From positions 186,001-250,000 of the forward strand of contig NZ_BNCH01000003.1 of assembly GCF_014656375.1 (NCBI RefSeq): a stretch of 64,000 bases of DNA, in the 5' to 3' direction. Source of the DNA: Aliiroseovarius zhejiangensis. Its GTDB lineage: Bacteria > Pseudomonadota > Alphaproteobacteria > Rhodobacterales > Rhodobacteraceae. The notes beneath the pieces were generated by a model. The model saw only the letters and a list, made by a program, of their open reading frames with translations, ran no database searches and had not been told where the DNA came from. A program made the position numbers and the translations under genes. Shown piece by piece: positions 45,614-54,755 of the stretch (position 1 is the first letter of the stretch; each line of letters begins with the position of its first letter).

Positions 45614-46527
45614 CCGTGCTTTACAACCGCGTGGCCCTGATCGGGCTTGGGCTGATCGCATCGTCCATGGCGCATGCGATGCGACGGGCCGGACTGGCAG
45701 GCGAAATCGTCGGCACCGCCAGATCCGCCGAGACACGCGAGATTGCCCGCGACCTGGGGTTCTGTGACCGGATCGTCGACACCGCCAGCGAAGCGATCGA
45801 CGGTGCGGATCTGGTCGTTCTGGCCGTGCCCGTAGGCGCCATGGGCGCGGTCGCGGCCGAGATTGGAGCGCATTTGCAACCCGGCGCGACGGTGACGGAT
45901 GTGGGGTCAGTGAAGCGCGCGGTGATCGAGGCGGTGGCTCCGCATCTGCCGGACCATGTGCATTTCATTCCGGGCCATCCCTTGGCCGGGACCGAACACA
46001 GTGGTCCGCGGTCCGGTTTTGCCGAGCTGTTTGACAACCGGTGGTGCATTCTTGTCCCGAACGGTACCGACACGCCTGCAACCGAACGGCTGATCGCGCT
46101 TTGGAAGGGAATGGGATCAAATGTCGAAGTGATGGACGCGGATCACCACGACCTTGTGCTGTCCGTCACCAGCCACACGCCGCACCTGATCGCCTATACG
46201 ATGGTAGGGGTGGCCGACGATCTGTCCCGCGTCACGGACAGCGAAGTCATCAAGTATTCGGCGGCGGGTTTTCGCGACTTTACGCGGATTGCGGCGTCGG
46301 ACCCGACGATGTGGCGCGACGTGTTTTTGGCCAATAAAGACGCGACCTTGGAGATCCTTGGCCGGTTCACGGAAGAGCTGTTTGCCTTGCAGCGCGCCAT
46401 CCGGACCGGGGACGGAGAGGTCTTGTTCGACTATTTCACTCGAACCCGGGCGATCCGTCGTGGTATTATCGAAGCCGGGCAGGACACGGATGCGCCCGAT
46501 TTCGGCCGGACAGGCAAGCACGATTGA
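45610..46527 (+). CDS. tyrA: prephenate/arogenate dehydrogenase family protein
   Basis: A 305-residue NAD(P)-dependent dehydrogenase (TyrA/cyclohexadienyl type). The Rossmann motif is [17 protein letters not shown], the [13 protein letters not shown] region follows, and [15 protein letters not shown] is the TyrA catalytic His motif; [15 protein letters not shown] is also present. It carries out the oxidative decarboxylation leading to tyrosine; whether it prefers prephenate or arogenate cannot be told. It overlaps hisC by 4 bp, and the extensin-like gene follows within about 40 bp. Confidence 0.9.
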   Translation: MTVLYNRVALIGLGLIASSMAHAMRRAGLAGEIVGTARSAETREIARDLGFCDRIVDTASEAIDGADLVVLAVPVGAMGAVAAEIGAHLQPGATVTDVGSVKRAVIEAVAPHLPDHVHFIPGHPLAGTEHSGPRSGFAELFDNRWCILVPNGTDTPATERLIALWKGMGSNVEVMDADHHDLVLSVTSHTPHLIAYTMVGVADDLSRVTDSEVIKYSAAGFRDFTRIAASDPTMWRDVFLANKDATLEILGRFTEELFALQRAIRTGDGEVLFDYFTRTRAIRRGIIEAGQDTDAPDFGRTGKHD

Positions 46528-46568
46528 ACCCGCGAGCCGTGTGGCGCGGGGCGGGGGAAGGAGCGGGA

Positions 46569-47447
46569 ATGACCAAAGGATGGCCGGGGCAGGGACTGTG
46601 GCGCGGATGGCTGATGGGGATGTTGCTGGGATGCAGCTTCGGATTGCCCGCCATCGCGGCTGCGCCAGAGACATCTCAACGACCCGAGCCGCGTCCGGAT
46701 ACCGTGACCGTGGCGATGATCCGCTCCTCGGGTAGCGCAGCGTCAGACAAGATTGAGCGACCACAGGTTCGCCCCCAGGCCCAGACACACGCGTCGGCCA
46801 CGCGAGCGGCGGTCGCGCCAACCGCTTTCGCCGTGCGTCGCTCGTTGCGCCCCAACCTGCGACCCAAGGGTTTTGCCCGTAAAATCGCGGCCTCGACCCC
46901 CAAGCCTGTCAATTCAGGGCGACGCGGGCGGATATGCGGTGTGAACGAGATCAAGGGGCAGGCCATTTCAGCGATCCCCGGCAGGATTCGCGGCTGTGGC
47001 GTGTCAGACCCCGTGCGCGTGACCGAGGTGTCGGGCGTGAAGCTGAGCCAGCCGGCGGTGATGGACTGCACCACGGCGAAAGCCCTGAACAAATGGGTGC
47101 GGGACGGGGTGTTTCCGTCAGTGGGGCGGCTGGGCGGCGGGCCAGCCACTTTGCGGGTCGCGGCCCATTACGCCTGTCGGACGCGCAACAACCAACCGGG
47201 CGCAAAGGTCAGCGAACATGGGCGCGGGCGGGCCATCGACATATCGGGCATCACGCTGAAGAACGGGGCGACGATTACGGTCCTGAAAGGCTGGCGCGAT
47301 CCGGTGAAAGGCAAGGTGTTGAAGCGCATGCACAAGGCGGCTTGCGGCCCGTTCGGCACAGTGCTTGGCCCCAATTCGGACCGGTTCCACAAGGACCATT
47401 TGCATCTGGATACGGCGCGCTATCGCAGCGGGTCATATTGCCGGTGA
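46569..47447 (+). CDS. extensin-like family protein
   Basis: A 292-residue exported protein. A signal peptide (LWRGWLMGMLLGCSFGLPAIAAA) contains an LLGC that might serve as a lipobox. A basic, low-complexity linker (about 40-120) is followed by a C-terminal extensin-like domain with Cys-rich RICGVNEIKG, ARYACRTRNN-like HYACRTRNN, SEHGRGRAIDISGI and FHKDHLHLD. The His/Asp pattern recalls DD-peptidases of the LAS superfamily, so peptidoglycan processing is plausible. The ATG at 46569 with AGGAG 6 nt upstream is preferred to a TTG overlapping tyrA. Confidence 0.8.
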   Translation: MTKGWPGQGLWRGWLMGMLLGCSFGLPAIAAAPETSQRPEPRPDTVTVAMIRSSGSAASDKIERPQVRPQAQTHASATRAAVAPTAFAVRRSLRPNLRPKGFARKIAASTPKPVNSGRRGRICGVNEIKGQAISAIPGRIRGCGVSDPVRVTEVSGVKLSQPAVMDCTTAKALNKWVRDGVFPSVGRLGGGPATLRVAAHYACRTRNNQPGAKVSEHGRGRAIDISGITLKNGATITVLKGWRDPVKGKVLKRMHKAACGPFGTVLGPNSDRFHKDHLHLDTARYRSGSYCR

Positions 47448-47484
47448 CGGCGGCCTGATCAGGGCGCTCCCGCCTTTGATTTCA

Positions 47485-47545
47485 GGGGGCGTTGCCCCCC
47501 TGCGCAGTCGCGCATTCACCCCAGGATATTTCTTGCCAGAAGAAG
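47485..47545 (-). repeat. composite 3' element, copy 3 (after the DUF2125 gene)
   Basis: On the minus strand the core (47519-47545) starts 20 nt after the stop of the DUF2125 gene, with two or three changes from copies 1 and 2. A middle hairpin follows (GCGCA 47510-47514 with TGCGC 47501-47505, AGTC loop) and then GGGGGC-AAC-GCCCCC (47485-47499). It fills the gap between convergent extensin-like and DUF2125 genes. Confidence 0.8.
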
Positions 47546-47565
47546 CGTGGGGAAGCGACATATGC

Positions 47566-48567
47566 TCAACGGATGCGGATCACTGGCGTGGTGCCGATCG
47601 GGATCGGGCCCAGGAACATCCGTCCATCAGAGAGGCGCAGGGGCACGTCCAGTGTGGTGTCGTCGCCCGACAATCCCGCCACGAATTGCAAGGCGCCGGT
47701 CACCGTCGAGGCGAGTTCGGGTGTCAACGCGCCGGAGGTTTGGGCAATCGCGATCATCTGACGCCAGTTGCGCGCCTTGACGGTCACGGTGCCAGTCGGG
47801 GTGCCTTCGGTGTCCACCTCGACCTCGCCCGCCAGCCAAAGCTCCAACTCGCCCCATTTCGCTTTCAGCTCGCTCAGGTTGATATGGGTGATTTGCGGAC
47901 GTTCCTTTTCAATCGCGGTGCGGTCCCACGGGGCAGAGAAATCCAGATTGGCTTTCAGGGTGACGCCCTCAAAGACGGGGGGCAGAAGGTCATCGGCATC
48001 CAGCGATTGCACAAAGGACGAGGCCGGGATCAGGTTGACCGCTTCGAAGTGAATTTCGTGCCGATGCGTGCCGCTGTCCAACTGCCGTGTCGCCAGTTGC
48101 CCCCGTTCAAGCGCCGAAGTCCAGCCAGCGGTCGAGTTCATCGTGACGTCTGCCAATACGATGGAACTGCGCTCCAGCGTCAGGTCGGGTGTCGGGGCCA
48201 CCATGATCGACCCTTTCAGATCGCTGCCCGATATTTCGATCCGTTGCTCGGGGGTGGCGATTGTCTGGATGCCGGGCCAGACGGCGATCACGTGATGGGG
48301 TTTGTAAGACAGGGCGAGGATCTGAAACTCCGGTGCGACCCAGGACAGGCCCGTATTGGGGTCGGACAGTTCCAGATCCGTGAAGATCGTATCGAACCGG
48401 TTGGGAAATCCACGGGTCGAGATGTCGCCTGCCTCGGCGACCCATCCGTCGGTCTGCCGGTCGGCCACCCATGTCGAAAAGGCACGTTCCGTGGCGCGGG
48501 CGCCAATATACCAGTATCCCGCCCACAGCCCTGCCAACACCAGGGCAATCACGATCAATTTCCGCAT
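47566..48567 (-). CDS. DUF2125 domain protein
   Basis: A 333-residue protein with one N-terminal membrane segment (VIALVLAGLWAGYWYIGA) and a long, beta-rich periplasmic domain. The RGFPNRFDTIFTDLELSDP segment (about 52-70) and WVAPEFQILALSYKPHHVIAVWPG are the DUF2125 signature region. The repeated two-layer beta pattern recalls AsmA-like or lipid-handling proteins, but no role is established. The ATG at 48565-48567 follows GAGGAAAGAGTG and gives a clear membrane anchor; the longer frame reads through the ChaC-like gene in antisense. Confidence 0.78.
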   Translation of the reverse strand: MRKLIVIALVLAGLWAGYWYIGARATERAFSTWVADRQTDGWVAEAGDISTRGFPNRFDTIFTDLELSDPNTGLSWVAPEFQILALSYKPHHVIAVWPGIQTIATPEQRIEISGSDLKGSIMVAPTPDLTLERSSIVLADVTMNSTAGWTSALERGQLATRQLDSGTHRHEIHFEAVNLIPASSFVQSLDADDLLPPVFEGVTLKANLDFSAPWDRTAIEKERPQITHINLSELKAKWGELELWLAGEVEVDTEGTPTGTVTVKARNWRQMIAIAQTSGALTPELASTVTGALQFVAGLSGDDTTLDVPLRLSDGRMFLGPIPIGTTPVIRIR

Positions 48568-48638
48568 CACTCTTTCCTCTTGCCGCTCTGCGTGCATATT
48601 GGCGTATGTAAAGCCATAGGTGGTAAAGAGCGAGTGAA

Positions 48639-49178
48639 ATGAGCACACAGGATCTTTGGGTTTTTGGATATGGCTCGTTGATGTGGAACCCCGGTTTCGA
48701 CCATACCGAGGCTGTCGTCGCCACGCTTTCGGGATATCACCGCAGTTTTTGCATGCGGTCGATCCATCATCGTGGCACCGAGGAAGCACCGGGGCTTGTT
48801 CTGGCTCTGGACGAGATGGACGGGTCGCATTGTCAGGGTTTGGCGTTCCGGGCCTGTCCCAAAAGCCATGACAAAACACTGGCGGAACTGCGCGCGCGCG
48901 AGCTTGTCTCGTCCGCTTATCTGGAAAAACGACTAAGGATCCATCTGCAAGACGGGCGTGAGGTCGACGCCGTCACCTATGTGATCGACCCCGACCATGT
49001 GCAGTACTGCCAGATCGCGCTTGACGAACAGGCGCAGATCATTGCGCGGGCCGTCGGGGGGCGGGGTCCGAACACGGAATACCTTTATAACACGGCGGCG
49101 CATTTGGCCGATCTGGGCATCGAGGATCATGACCTGAGTTGGCTGTCGCGAACCGTGCGCACCCTTGCGGACCCCTAG
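48639..49178 (+). CDS. chaC: ChaC-family gamma-glutamylcyclotransferase
   Basis: A 179-residue protein with the substrate loop VFGYGSLMW near the N-terminus, then HRSFCMRSIHHRGTEEAPG and the closing NTEYLYNTAAHLADLGI typical of ChaC. The family splits glutathione into 5-oxoproline and Cys-Gly in the cytoplasm. It is divergent from the DUF2125 gene, and the ExbB-like gene begins about 78 bp later on the same strand. The gene symbol is used in the family sense; glutathione specificity has not been shown. Confidence 0.86.
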   Translation: MSTQDLWVFGYGSLMWNPGFDHTEAVVATLSGYHRSFCMRSIHHRGTEEAPGLVLALDEMDGSHCQGLAFRACPKSHDKTLAELRARELVSSAYLEKRLRIHLQDGREVDAVTYVIDPDHVQYCQIALDEQAQIIARAVGGRGPNTEYLYNTAAHLADLGIEDHDLSWLSRTVRTLADP

Positions 49179-49256
49179 CGCACAGACAAGGCTTGGCACC
49201 TGCAACCGTTGCGCCTATCCTGAGCGCAACAACAATGGCGACAAGGAATATCCCGC

Positions 49257-50456
49257 ATGGATCAGCTGGATCGCGGGACGCTGACTGCGCCCAAAAAACG
49301 AGGGGCCGAGCCGTCTTTCACCCAACCAATCCGCCAAATTCTTGTGATGCTGGTGGTGCTTGGGCTGGTTGGATTTGGCGTGTTCATCGCGCTGCCGCGC
49401 GTGCTGCCCGTGTTTCAGGCAAACCTGTATCTGAACGGCTTTATCCTGTTCGTGTTCATCATCGGGTTGCTGGCCTGTTTCTGGCAGGTCTGGCAGGTGT
49501 TTTCATCGGTCGGGTGGATCGAAAGTTATGTGCGGGAACGTGATGGGCATGACCCGGACCGTGCGCCGCGCCTGTTGGCCTCGCTGGCCGCCCTTTTGCG
49601 ATCGAACCGCGGATCGCAGTTGCAGATCGGCGCCTCGTCGGCCCGGTCGATCCTTGACAGTATCGCAACGCGGATTGACGAGGCGCGCGATATCACGCGC
49701 TATATCGTCAACCTTCTGATTTTCCTTGGCCTTCTGGGCACGTTCTATGGGCTGGCGACGACGGTGCCCGCTGTTGTCGAAACCATCCGTTCGCTCGCGC
49801 CCGGTGAAGGGGAAGGTGGGGTCGAGGTGTTCAACCGCCTGATGACCGGGCTGGAAGAGCAGTTGGGCGGGATGGGTACGGCGTTCTCGTCCTCGCTTCT
49901 GGGGCTGGCCGGGTCTTTGGTGGTAGGGCTTTTGGAACTGTTTGCAGGTCACGGTCAGAACCGCTTTTACCGTGAGCTTGAGGAATGGCTGTCCACCATC
50001 ACAAGGATCAGTTTTGCCCCCGGTGAAGGTGAAGCAGGCGACACGGATGCAGGCGCCTATCTGGGTGTTCTGGCCGAACAGATCGAGGCAATGCAATCCC
50101 TGTTTACCCATAGCGATGTGCAGCGCACCCTGTTGGACGAGCGGTTGGGACAATTGGCCGAGAAACTGGAGGGCTTGTCGACGCATCTGGGGCAGGACAA
50201 TGGTCAGGCCGAGGCTCTGACCCGGTTGGCCGAGGGGCAGGAACGGCTGATCGTCACCTTGCAGGCCCAGCACGAGGAAGCCGACGCACGGACAGACGCC
50301 GAAAGCCGGATGCGGCTTCGGTCGATCGACGTGCAATTGCTGCGCATTCTGGAAGAAATGCAGGCAGGGCGGCAAGAAAGCCTGTCTGATCTACGCAGTG
50401 ACATGGCAACGCTGATCCATGCCATCCGCGTCGCTTCGGGCCAGGACGAGGTCTAG
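49257..50456 (+). CDS. MotA/TolQ/ExbB-like channel protein with a C-terminal coiled coil
   Basis: A 399-residue membrane protein. Hydrophobic segments lie at about 27-48, 58-80, 145-168 and 213-238, and LIFLGLLGTFYGLATTVPAV is the MotA/TolQ/ExbB motif at the third. The last 150 residues are hydrophilic and helical, probably a cytoplasmic coiled coil. It is followed 3 bp later by an OmpA/MotB-like gene, so the two should form a proton-driven 5:2-type complex. It is not part of the flagellar block. The architecture resembles ZorA, but core cell-envelope roles are likelier. Its function is unknown. Confidence 0.75.
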   Translation: MDQLDRGTLTAPKKRGAEPSFTQPIRQILVMLVVLGLVGFGVFIALPRVLPVFQANLYLNGFILFVFIIGLLACFWQVWQVFSSVGWIESYVRERDGHDPDRAPRLLASLAALLRSNRGSQLQIGASSARSILDSIATRIDEARDITRYIVNLLIFLGLLGTFYGLATTVPAVVETIRSLAPGEGEGGVEVFNRLMTGLEEQLGGMGTAFSSSLLGLAGSLVVGLLELFAGHGQNRFYRELEEWLSTITRISFAPGEGEAGDTDAGAYLGVLAEQIEAMQSLFTHSDVQRTLLDERLGQLAEKLEGLSTHLGQDNGQAEALTRLAEGQERLIVTLQAQHEEADARTDAESRMRLRSIDVQLLRILEEMQAGRQESLSDLRSDMATLIHAIRVASGQDEV

Positions 50457-50459
50457 CAC

Positions 50460-52196
50460 ATGGCTCTGACGCGTCGATCTGTGCAACGGATGAGCGGCTC
50501 GATCTGGCCGGGTTTCGTTGACGCGATGACGGCGCTTTTGCTGGTGCTGATGTTTGTTCTGACGATCTTCATGATCGTACAGTTTATTCTTCGTGAAACC
50601 ATCTCCGGACAGGCGGATGAGCTGGATGAACTGTCCAGTCAGGTGGCCGGGCTGGCAGATGCACTGGGTTTGGAACGGGCACGCACCGCAGAACTGGAAG
50701 GCGAACTGGGCAGTCTGAATGCCACCCTGGCCGAAGCCCGGTCTGAATCCGAGGCGCAGGCAGCCCTGATTGCGCGATTGACAGCACAGACCGAGGCGCA
50801 GGCTGGTGAGTTGGCAGCACAGGCCGCCAGGATCACCAGTTTTGAAGCCCAGGTCGCGACCTTGCTGGCCGAGCGGGATCAGGCACTGTCCGAAGGCGCG
50901 GCGTTGAGCGCGACGGTGGAAGAGCTGGAAGCCGCACAGGCTCGCATCTTGTCCGAGCAGGAGGCGTTGACGCTGGCCTTGGCCAAGGCGCGGGGCGAAG
51001 TCGACGCGAGCGCGGAAGCTGCCCGCCTTGCTGCGGCAAAGCGCGAGGCGCTGGAGGCTTTGGTTGCGGATCTGGAAGCCAAAGCTGATGAACAGGCTGC
51101 CGCATTGAACGAAGAAGAAGCCAGTCGACTGGCCGAAGCGGCGGCTGCGGCGGCCTTGCGCGAACGGTTGAAAACGGCGGATGAGGAGCTTACCGCCATG
51201 ACGCTGGCGCTTGAGGCCGAGCGCAAAAGGGCGGAAGAAAGTCTGACCCTTCTGGCGGCGGCCAGGGCGGCGGGCGTTGATCTGGAAACGCGTCTGGCGA
51301 CGGCTCTGACCGAACTGGACGCGCAAAGCGAGGATCTGGCAGAGCTGCCGGAGCTGCGCGCGCAGTTGCAGGCGGCGTTGGCTGCGCGTCTGGCGGCTGA
51401 AAGCCAAGTTGACGAAACTCTGAGTGCCGCCGAAGAACGCGCGCGGCTGCTGGCGGCCGCAAATCTCGAACTGGCAGAAAAAGAGGCTGAAAGCGCCGAG
51501 AGCCAACGCAAAATTGCGCTGTTGAACGAACAGGTCGCCGCCCTGCGCACGCAACTGGGCAGCCTTCAGGCCATTCTTGACGAAGGCAACGCGCGGGATG
51601 CCGAGGCGCAGGTGCAGATCCAGAAGCTGGGCTCCGAATTGAACGCGGCGCTGGCGCGGGTGGCTGCGGAAGAACGCAAGCGGGCGGCGCTTGAGGAAGC
51701 CGAACGTAAGCGGCTGGAAGAAGAAGCCAAGGAGCTTGCCGCCTATCGGTCGGAGTTCTTTGGCAAGTTGAAACAGGTTCTGGCCGATCGTGAAGGGGTT
51801 CAGATCGTCGGCGACCGGTTCGTGTTTTCATCCGAAGTGTTGTTCACCAGCGCCGAGGCCACCTTGCAGCCCCAAGGCAAGGCGCAGGTGGCCAATGTGG
51901 CCGCGCTTCTGTCCGAAGTCGCGGGCGAGATCCCGGACGAGGTCGACTGGATCATCCGGGTCGACGGCCATACCGACAATGTACCCCTGTCCGGCACCGG
52001 GCGTTACCGCAACAACTGGGAACTAAGTCAGGCGCGTGCCTTGTCAGTGGTGGAATACATGATCAACGATCTGGGCTTTCCACCGAACCGGCTGGCCGCC
52101 ACGGGTTTTGGCGAATATCGCCCCGTGAACACGGCCAACACGCCAGAGGCACGGGCACAAAACCGGCGGATCGAATTGAAACTGACCGAGCGGTAA
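50460..52196 (+). CDS. OmpA/MotB-like protein with a very long coiled coil
   Basis: A 578-residue partner of the preceding channel. The N-terminal membrane helix (about 16-42) carries Asp21 in WPGFVDAMTALLLV, equivalent to the proton-binding Asp of MotB and ZorB. A coiled coil of roughly 380 residues (about 45-425) is very rich in Ala, Glu, Leu and Arg. A C-terminal OmpA peptidoglycan-binding domain follows (DGHTDNVPLSGTGRYRNNWELSQARA, near 500-525). MotB is usually about 300 residues; the extra length is the coiled coil. A strong terminator follows. Confidence 0.78.
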   Translation: MALTRRSVQRMSGSIWPGFVDAMTALLLVLMFVLTIFMIVQFILRETISGQADELDELSSQVAGLADALGLERARTAELEGELGSLNATLAEARSESEAQAALIARLTAQTEAQAGELAAQAARITSFEAQVATLLAERDQALSEGAALSATVEELEAAQARILSEQEALTLALAKARGEVDASAEAARLAAAKREALEALVADLEAKADEQAAALNEEEASRLAEAAAAAALRERLKTADEELTAMTLALEAERKRAEESLTLLAAARAAGVDLETRLATALTELDAQSEDLAELPELRAQLQAALAARLAAESQVDETLSAAEERARLLAAANLELAEKEAESAESQRKIALLNEQVAALRTQLGSLQAILDEGNARDAEAQVQIQKLGSELNAALARVAAEERKRAALEEAERKRLEEEAKELAAYRSEFFGKLKQVLADREGVQIVGDRFVFSSEVLFTSAEATLQPQGKAQVANVAALLSEVAGEIPDEVDWIIRVDGHTDNVPLSGTGRYRNNWELSQARALSVVEYMINDLGFPPNRLAATGFGEYRPVNTANTPEARAQNRRIELKLTER

Positions 52197-52221
52197 GCAG
52201 GTTTCATACATCCAGAAACGA

Positions 52222-52251
52222 ACAAAGGCCGCAACGATCTGCGGCCTTTGT
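52222..52251. terminator. terminator between the OmpA/MotB-like gene and clpA
   Basis: ACAAAGGCCGCA (52222-52233) and TGCGGCCTTTGT (52240-52251) form a perfect 12-bp stem with a 6-nt loop. The genes on either side converge, and T residues occur on both flanks, so it can serve both. Confidence 0.8.
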
Positions 52252-52271
52252 CAATTTCCCGTGGGTGTGGA

Positions 52272-54605
52272 TCAGTCCGCGGTCAGAAGCGGCGGACGCT
52301 TGCGTGACCCAAGCTGCCGGTTCTTCGGCTTCTCGTATCGCAGTTCCAACGCGCCGTTCTTGACGCCGACCTGAACCAGTCCGCCTTTGGCCAGTTTGCC
52401 AAACAGAAGCTCTTCGGCCAGGGGTTTCTTGATGTGCTCCTGAATGACACGGCCCAGCGGGCGCGCGCCCATACGGTCGTCATACCCCTTGTCGGCGATC
52501 CATTCGGCAGCGGCGCGGGTCAGTTCGATGCTGACACCCCGGTCCAGAAGCTGCGCCTCCAGTTGCAGCACGAATTTCTCGACCACCTGCAGGATGACTT
52601 CTTTGCCCAACGGCGCGAAGCTGATCACCGCGTCCAGACGGTTGCGGAACTCCGGCGTAAAGGTGCGTTCAATGGCGGCGGTGTCTTCGCCCTCGCGGCG
52701 ATCACGCCCGAAGCCAATAGCGGATTTGGCCAGTTCGGCCGCACCCGCGTTCGAGGTCATGATCAAGACCACGTTGCGGAAGCTGACGGTGCGCCCGTTA
52801 TGGTCGGTCAACTCGCCATTATCCATCACCTGCAGCAGGATGTTATAGACATCCGGGTGCGCCTTCTCGATCTCGTCCAGCAGCAGCACGCAATGCGGGT
52901 GCTGATCGACGCCATCGGTCAGCAAACCACCCTGATCGAACCCGACATAGCCCGGCGGCGCGCCGATCAGGCGGCTGACGGCGTGTTTTTCCATGTACTC
53001 GGACATGTCAAAGCGCAGAAGCTCGACCCCCAGATTGTCGGCCAGTTGCTTGGCAACTTCGGTCTTGCCGACGCCGGTTGGCCCTGCGAACAGATAGTTG
53101 CCGATGGGCTTTTCGGGCTCGCGCAGACCCGCACGCGCCAACTTGATGGCGGAGGCCAGAGATTCGATGGCCTGATCCTGCCCGAACACAACCCGTTTCA
53201 AAGCCTTCTCAAGGTCGCGCAGCGTTTCTGCGTCGTCCTTCGAGACACTTTTCGGCGGAATGCGGGCGATCTTGGCCACGACGGCTTCGATTTCCTTCAC
53301 GCCAATGGTCTTTTTGCGCTTGCTTTGCACCAACAGGTGCTGGGCGGCGCCGGCCTCGTCGATCACGTCGATCGCCTTGTCCGGCAGTTTGCGGTCGTTG
53401 ACATACCGATCCGACAGCTCGACCGCGGATTTGATGGCATCGGCGGTGTATTTAACGCCGTGATGTTCCTCGAAATAGGGTTTCAGGCCTTTCAGGATCT
53501 TCACCGCATCTTCGACAGTCGGTTCGTTCACGTCGATTTTCTGGAACCGGCGTGACAGGGCGCGGTCTTTTTCGAAATGCTGGCGGAACTCTTTATATGT
53601 GGTCGAGCCCATGCAGCGCAGCTTGCCACCCTGAAGCGCGGGCTTCAGCAGGTTCGAGGCATCCATCGCCCCGCCAGACGTGGCACCGGCGCCGATCACC
53701 GTGTGGATCTCGTCGATGAACAGGACGGCATCCGGGTGATCCTCAAGCTCTTTCATCACCGCTTTCAACCGTTCCTCGAAATCACCGCGATAGCGGGTGC
53801 CCGCCAGAAGCGCGCCCATGTCGAGCGAATAGATCGTGGTTTCAGACAGAATCTCGGGCGTGTCGCCGCCGACGATCTTTGCGGCCAGCCCTTCGGCGAT
53901 GGCCGTCTTGCCCACGCCGGGATCACCGACCAGAAGCGGGTTGTTCTTGCGGCGGCGGCAGAGGACCTGGATGCAGCGTTCAACCTCGTGTTCGCGCCCG
54001 ATCAGCGGGTCGATGTCACCCTCACGGGCCTTGGCGTTCAGATCGACGCAATACTTGGCCAGCGCGCTGTCGCTTTCTTCGGCAGGTTGGGCGTCTTGCA
54101 CGTCTTCTTCGAAGTCGGGCGTGCCGGACACGGGCCGCGCTTCACCGAAACTGGCATCCTTAGCCACCCCATGCGCGATATAGTTCACCGCGTCATAGCG
54201 GGTCATGTCCTGTTCCTGCAGAAAGAATGCGGCATTCGATTCGCGTTCGGCAAAAATGGCCACCAGCACATTGGCGCCGGTTACTTCGGTGCGGCCCGAA
54301 CTTTGCACATGGATCGCGGCACGCTGGATCACCCGCTGGAAAGCGGCGGTCGGCACCGCTTCGCTGCCTTCGACATCAGTGATCAGCGTCGTCAGCTCTT
54401 CGTCAACAAATTCGATCAGAACCTTGCGCAGAACGTCCAGATCGACCGAACAGGCCTGCATCACGCGGGCGGCATCGGGTTCGTCCAGCAGCGCAAGAAG
54501 CAAGTGTTCCAGCGTCGCCAGCTCATGCTTTCGCTCATTCGCCAGCGCCAGCGCGTGGTGAATGGCTTCTTCGAGCGGTTTTGAAAAGGATGGCACGTTG
54601 AACAC
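52272..54605 (-). CDS. clpA: ATP-dependent Clp protease ATP-binding subunit ClpA
   Basis: A 777-residue Hsp100 unfoldase. A Clp-N domain (about 1-145) is followed by AAA domain 1 with Walker A GDPGVGKT (about 225) and AAA domain 2 with Walker A GPTGVGKTE (about 505). The segment AKSAIGFGRDRREG holds the IGF-type loop that docks on ClpP. There is no middle ClpB coiled coil. clpS, which often precedes clpA, is absent upstream in this window; gloB lies there instead, about 150 bp away. Confidence 0.94.
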   Translation of the reverse strand: MFNVPSFSKPLEEAIHHALALANERKHELATLEHLLLALLDEPDAARVMQACSVDLDVLRKVLIEFVDEELTTLITDVEGSEAVPTAAFQRVIQRAAIHVQSSGRTEVTGANVLVAIFAERESNAAFFLQEQDMTRYDAVNYIAHGVAKDASFGEARPVSGTPDFEEDVQDAQPAEESDSALAKYCVDLNAKAREGDIDPLIGREHEVERCIQVLCRRRKNNPLLVGDPGVGKTAIAEGLAAKIVGGDTPEILSETTIYSLDMGALLAGTRYRGDFEERLKAVMKELEDHPDAVLFIDEIHTVIGAGATSGGAMDASNLLKPALQGGKLRCMGSTTYKEFRQHFEKDRALSRRFQKIDVNEPTVEDAVKILKGLKPYFEEHHGVKYTADAIKSAVELSDRYVNDRKLPDKAIDVIDEAGAAQHLLVQSKRKKTIGVKEIEAVVAKIARIPPKSVSKDDAETLRDLEKALKRVVFGQDQAIESLASAIKLARAGLREPEKPIGNYLFAGPTGVGKTEVAKQLADNLGVELLRFDMSEYMEKHAVSRLIGAPPGYVGFDQGGLLTDGVDQHPHCVLLLDEIEKAHPDVYNILLQVMDNGELTDHNGRTVSFRNVVLIMTSNAGAAELAKSAIGFGRDRREGEDTAAIERTFTPEFRNRLDAVISFAPLGKEVILQVVEKFVLQLEAQLLDRGVSIELTRAAAEWIADKGYDDRMGARPLGRVIQEHIKKPLAEELLFGKLAKGGLVQVGVKNGALELRYEKPKNRQLGSRKRPPLLTAD

Positions 54606-54755
54606 TCCTCGTATCTGGTGCGGCTTCTGCCGCGCGGCGGTTCGTCCGCCTTGACTGTCGCCTCATATGTTTAAGGTTCGGTTTTCCGACCGCCTCTTCA
54701 AGCCTTTTCTTGTCAATTTTCGCTCTCGCAGGCGTGATTGGCTGTTTTTTGGGGG

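Noticed and set aside
47365-48642. 425-codon plus-strand frame across the DUF2125 gene
   Set aside because: The minus strand has a membrane anchor, a ribosome-binding site and the DUF2125 signature; the plus frame starts inside the extensin-like gene.
49257-52196. Calling the ExbB/MotB-like pair a Zorya defence system
   Set aside because: Only the ZorA/ZorB-like membrane parts are present; no helicase, nuclease or other effector gene lies on either side, and the neighbours are housekeeping genes.
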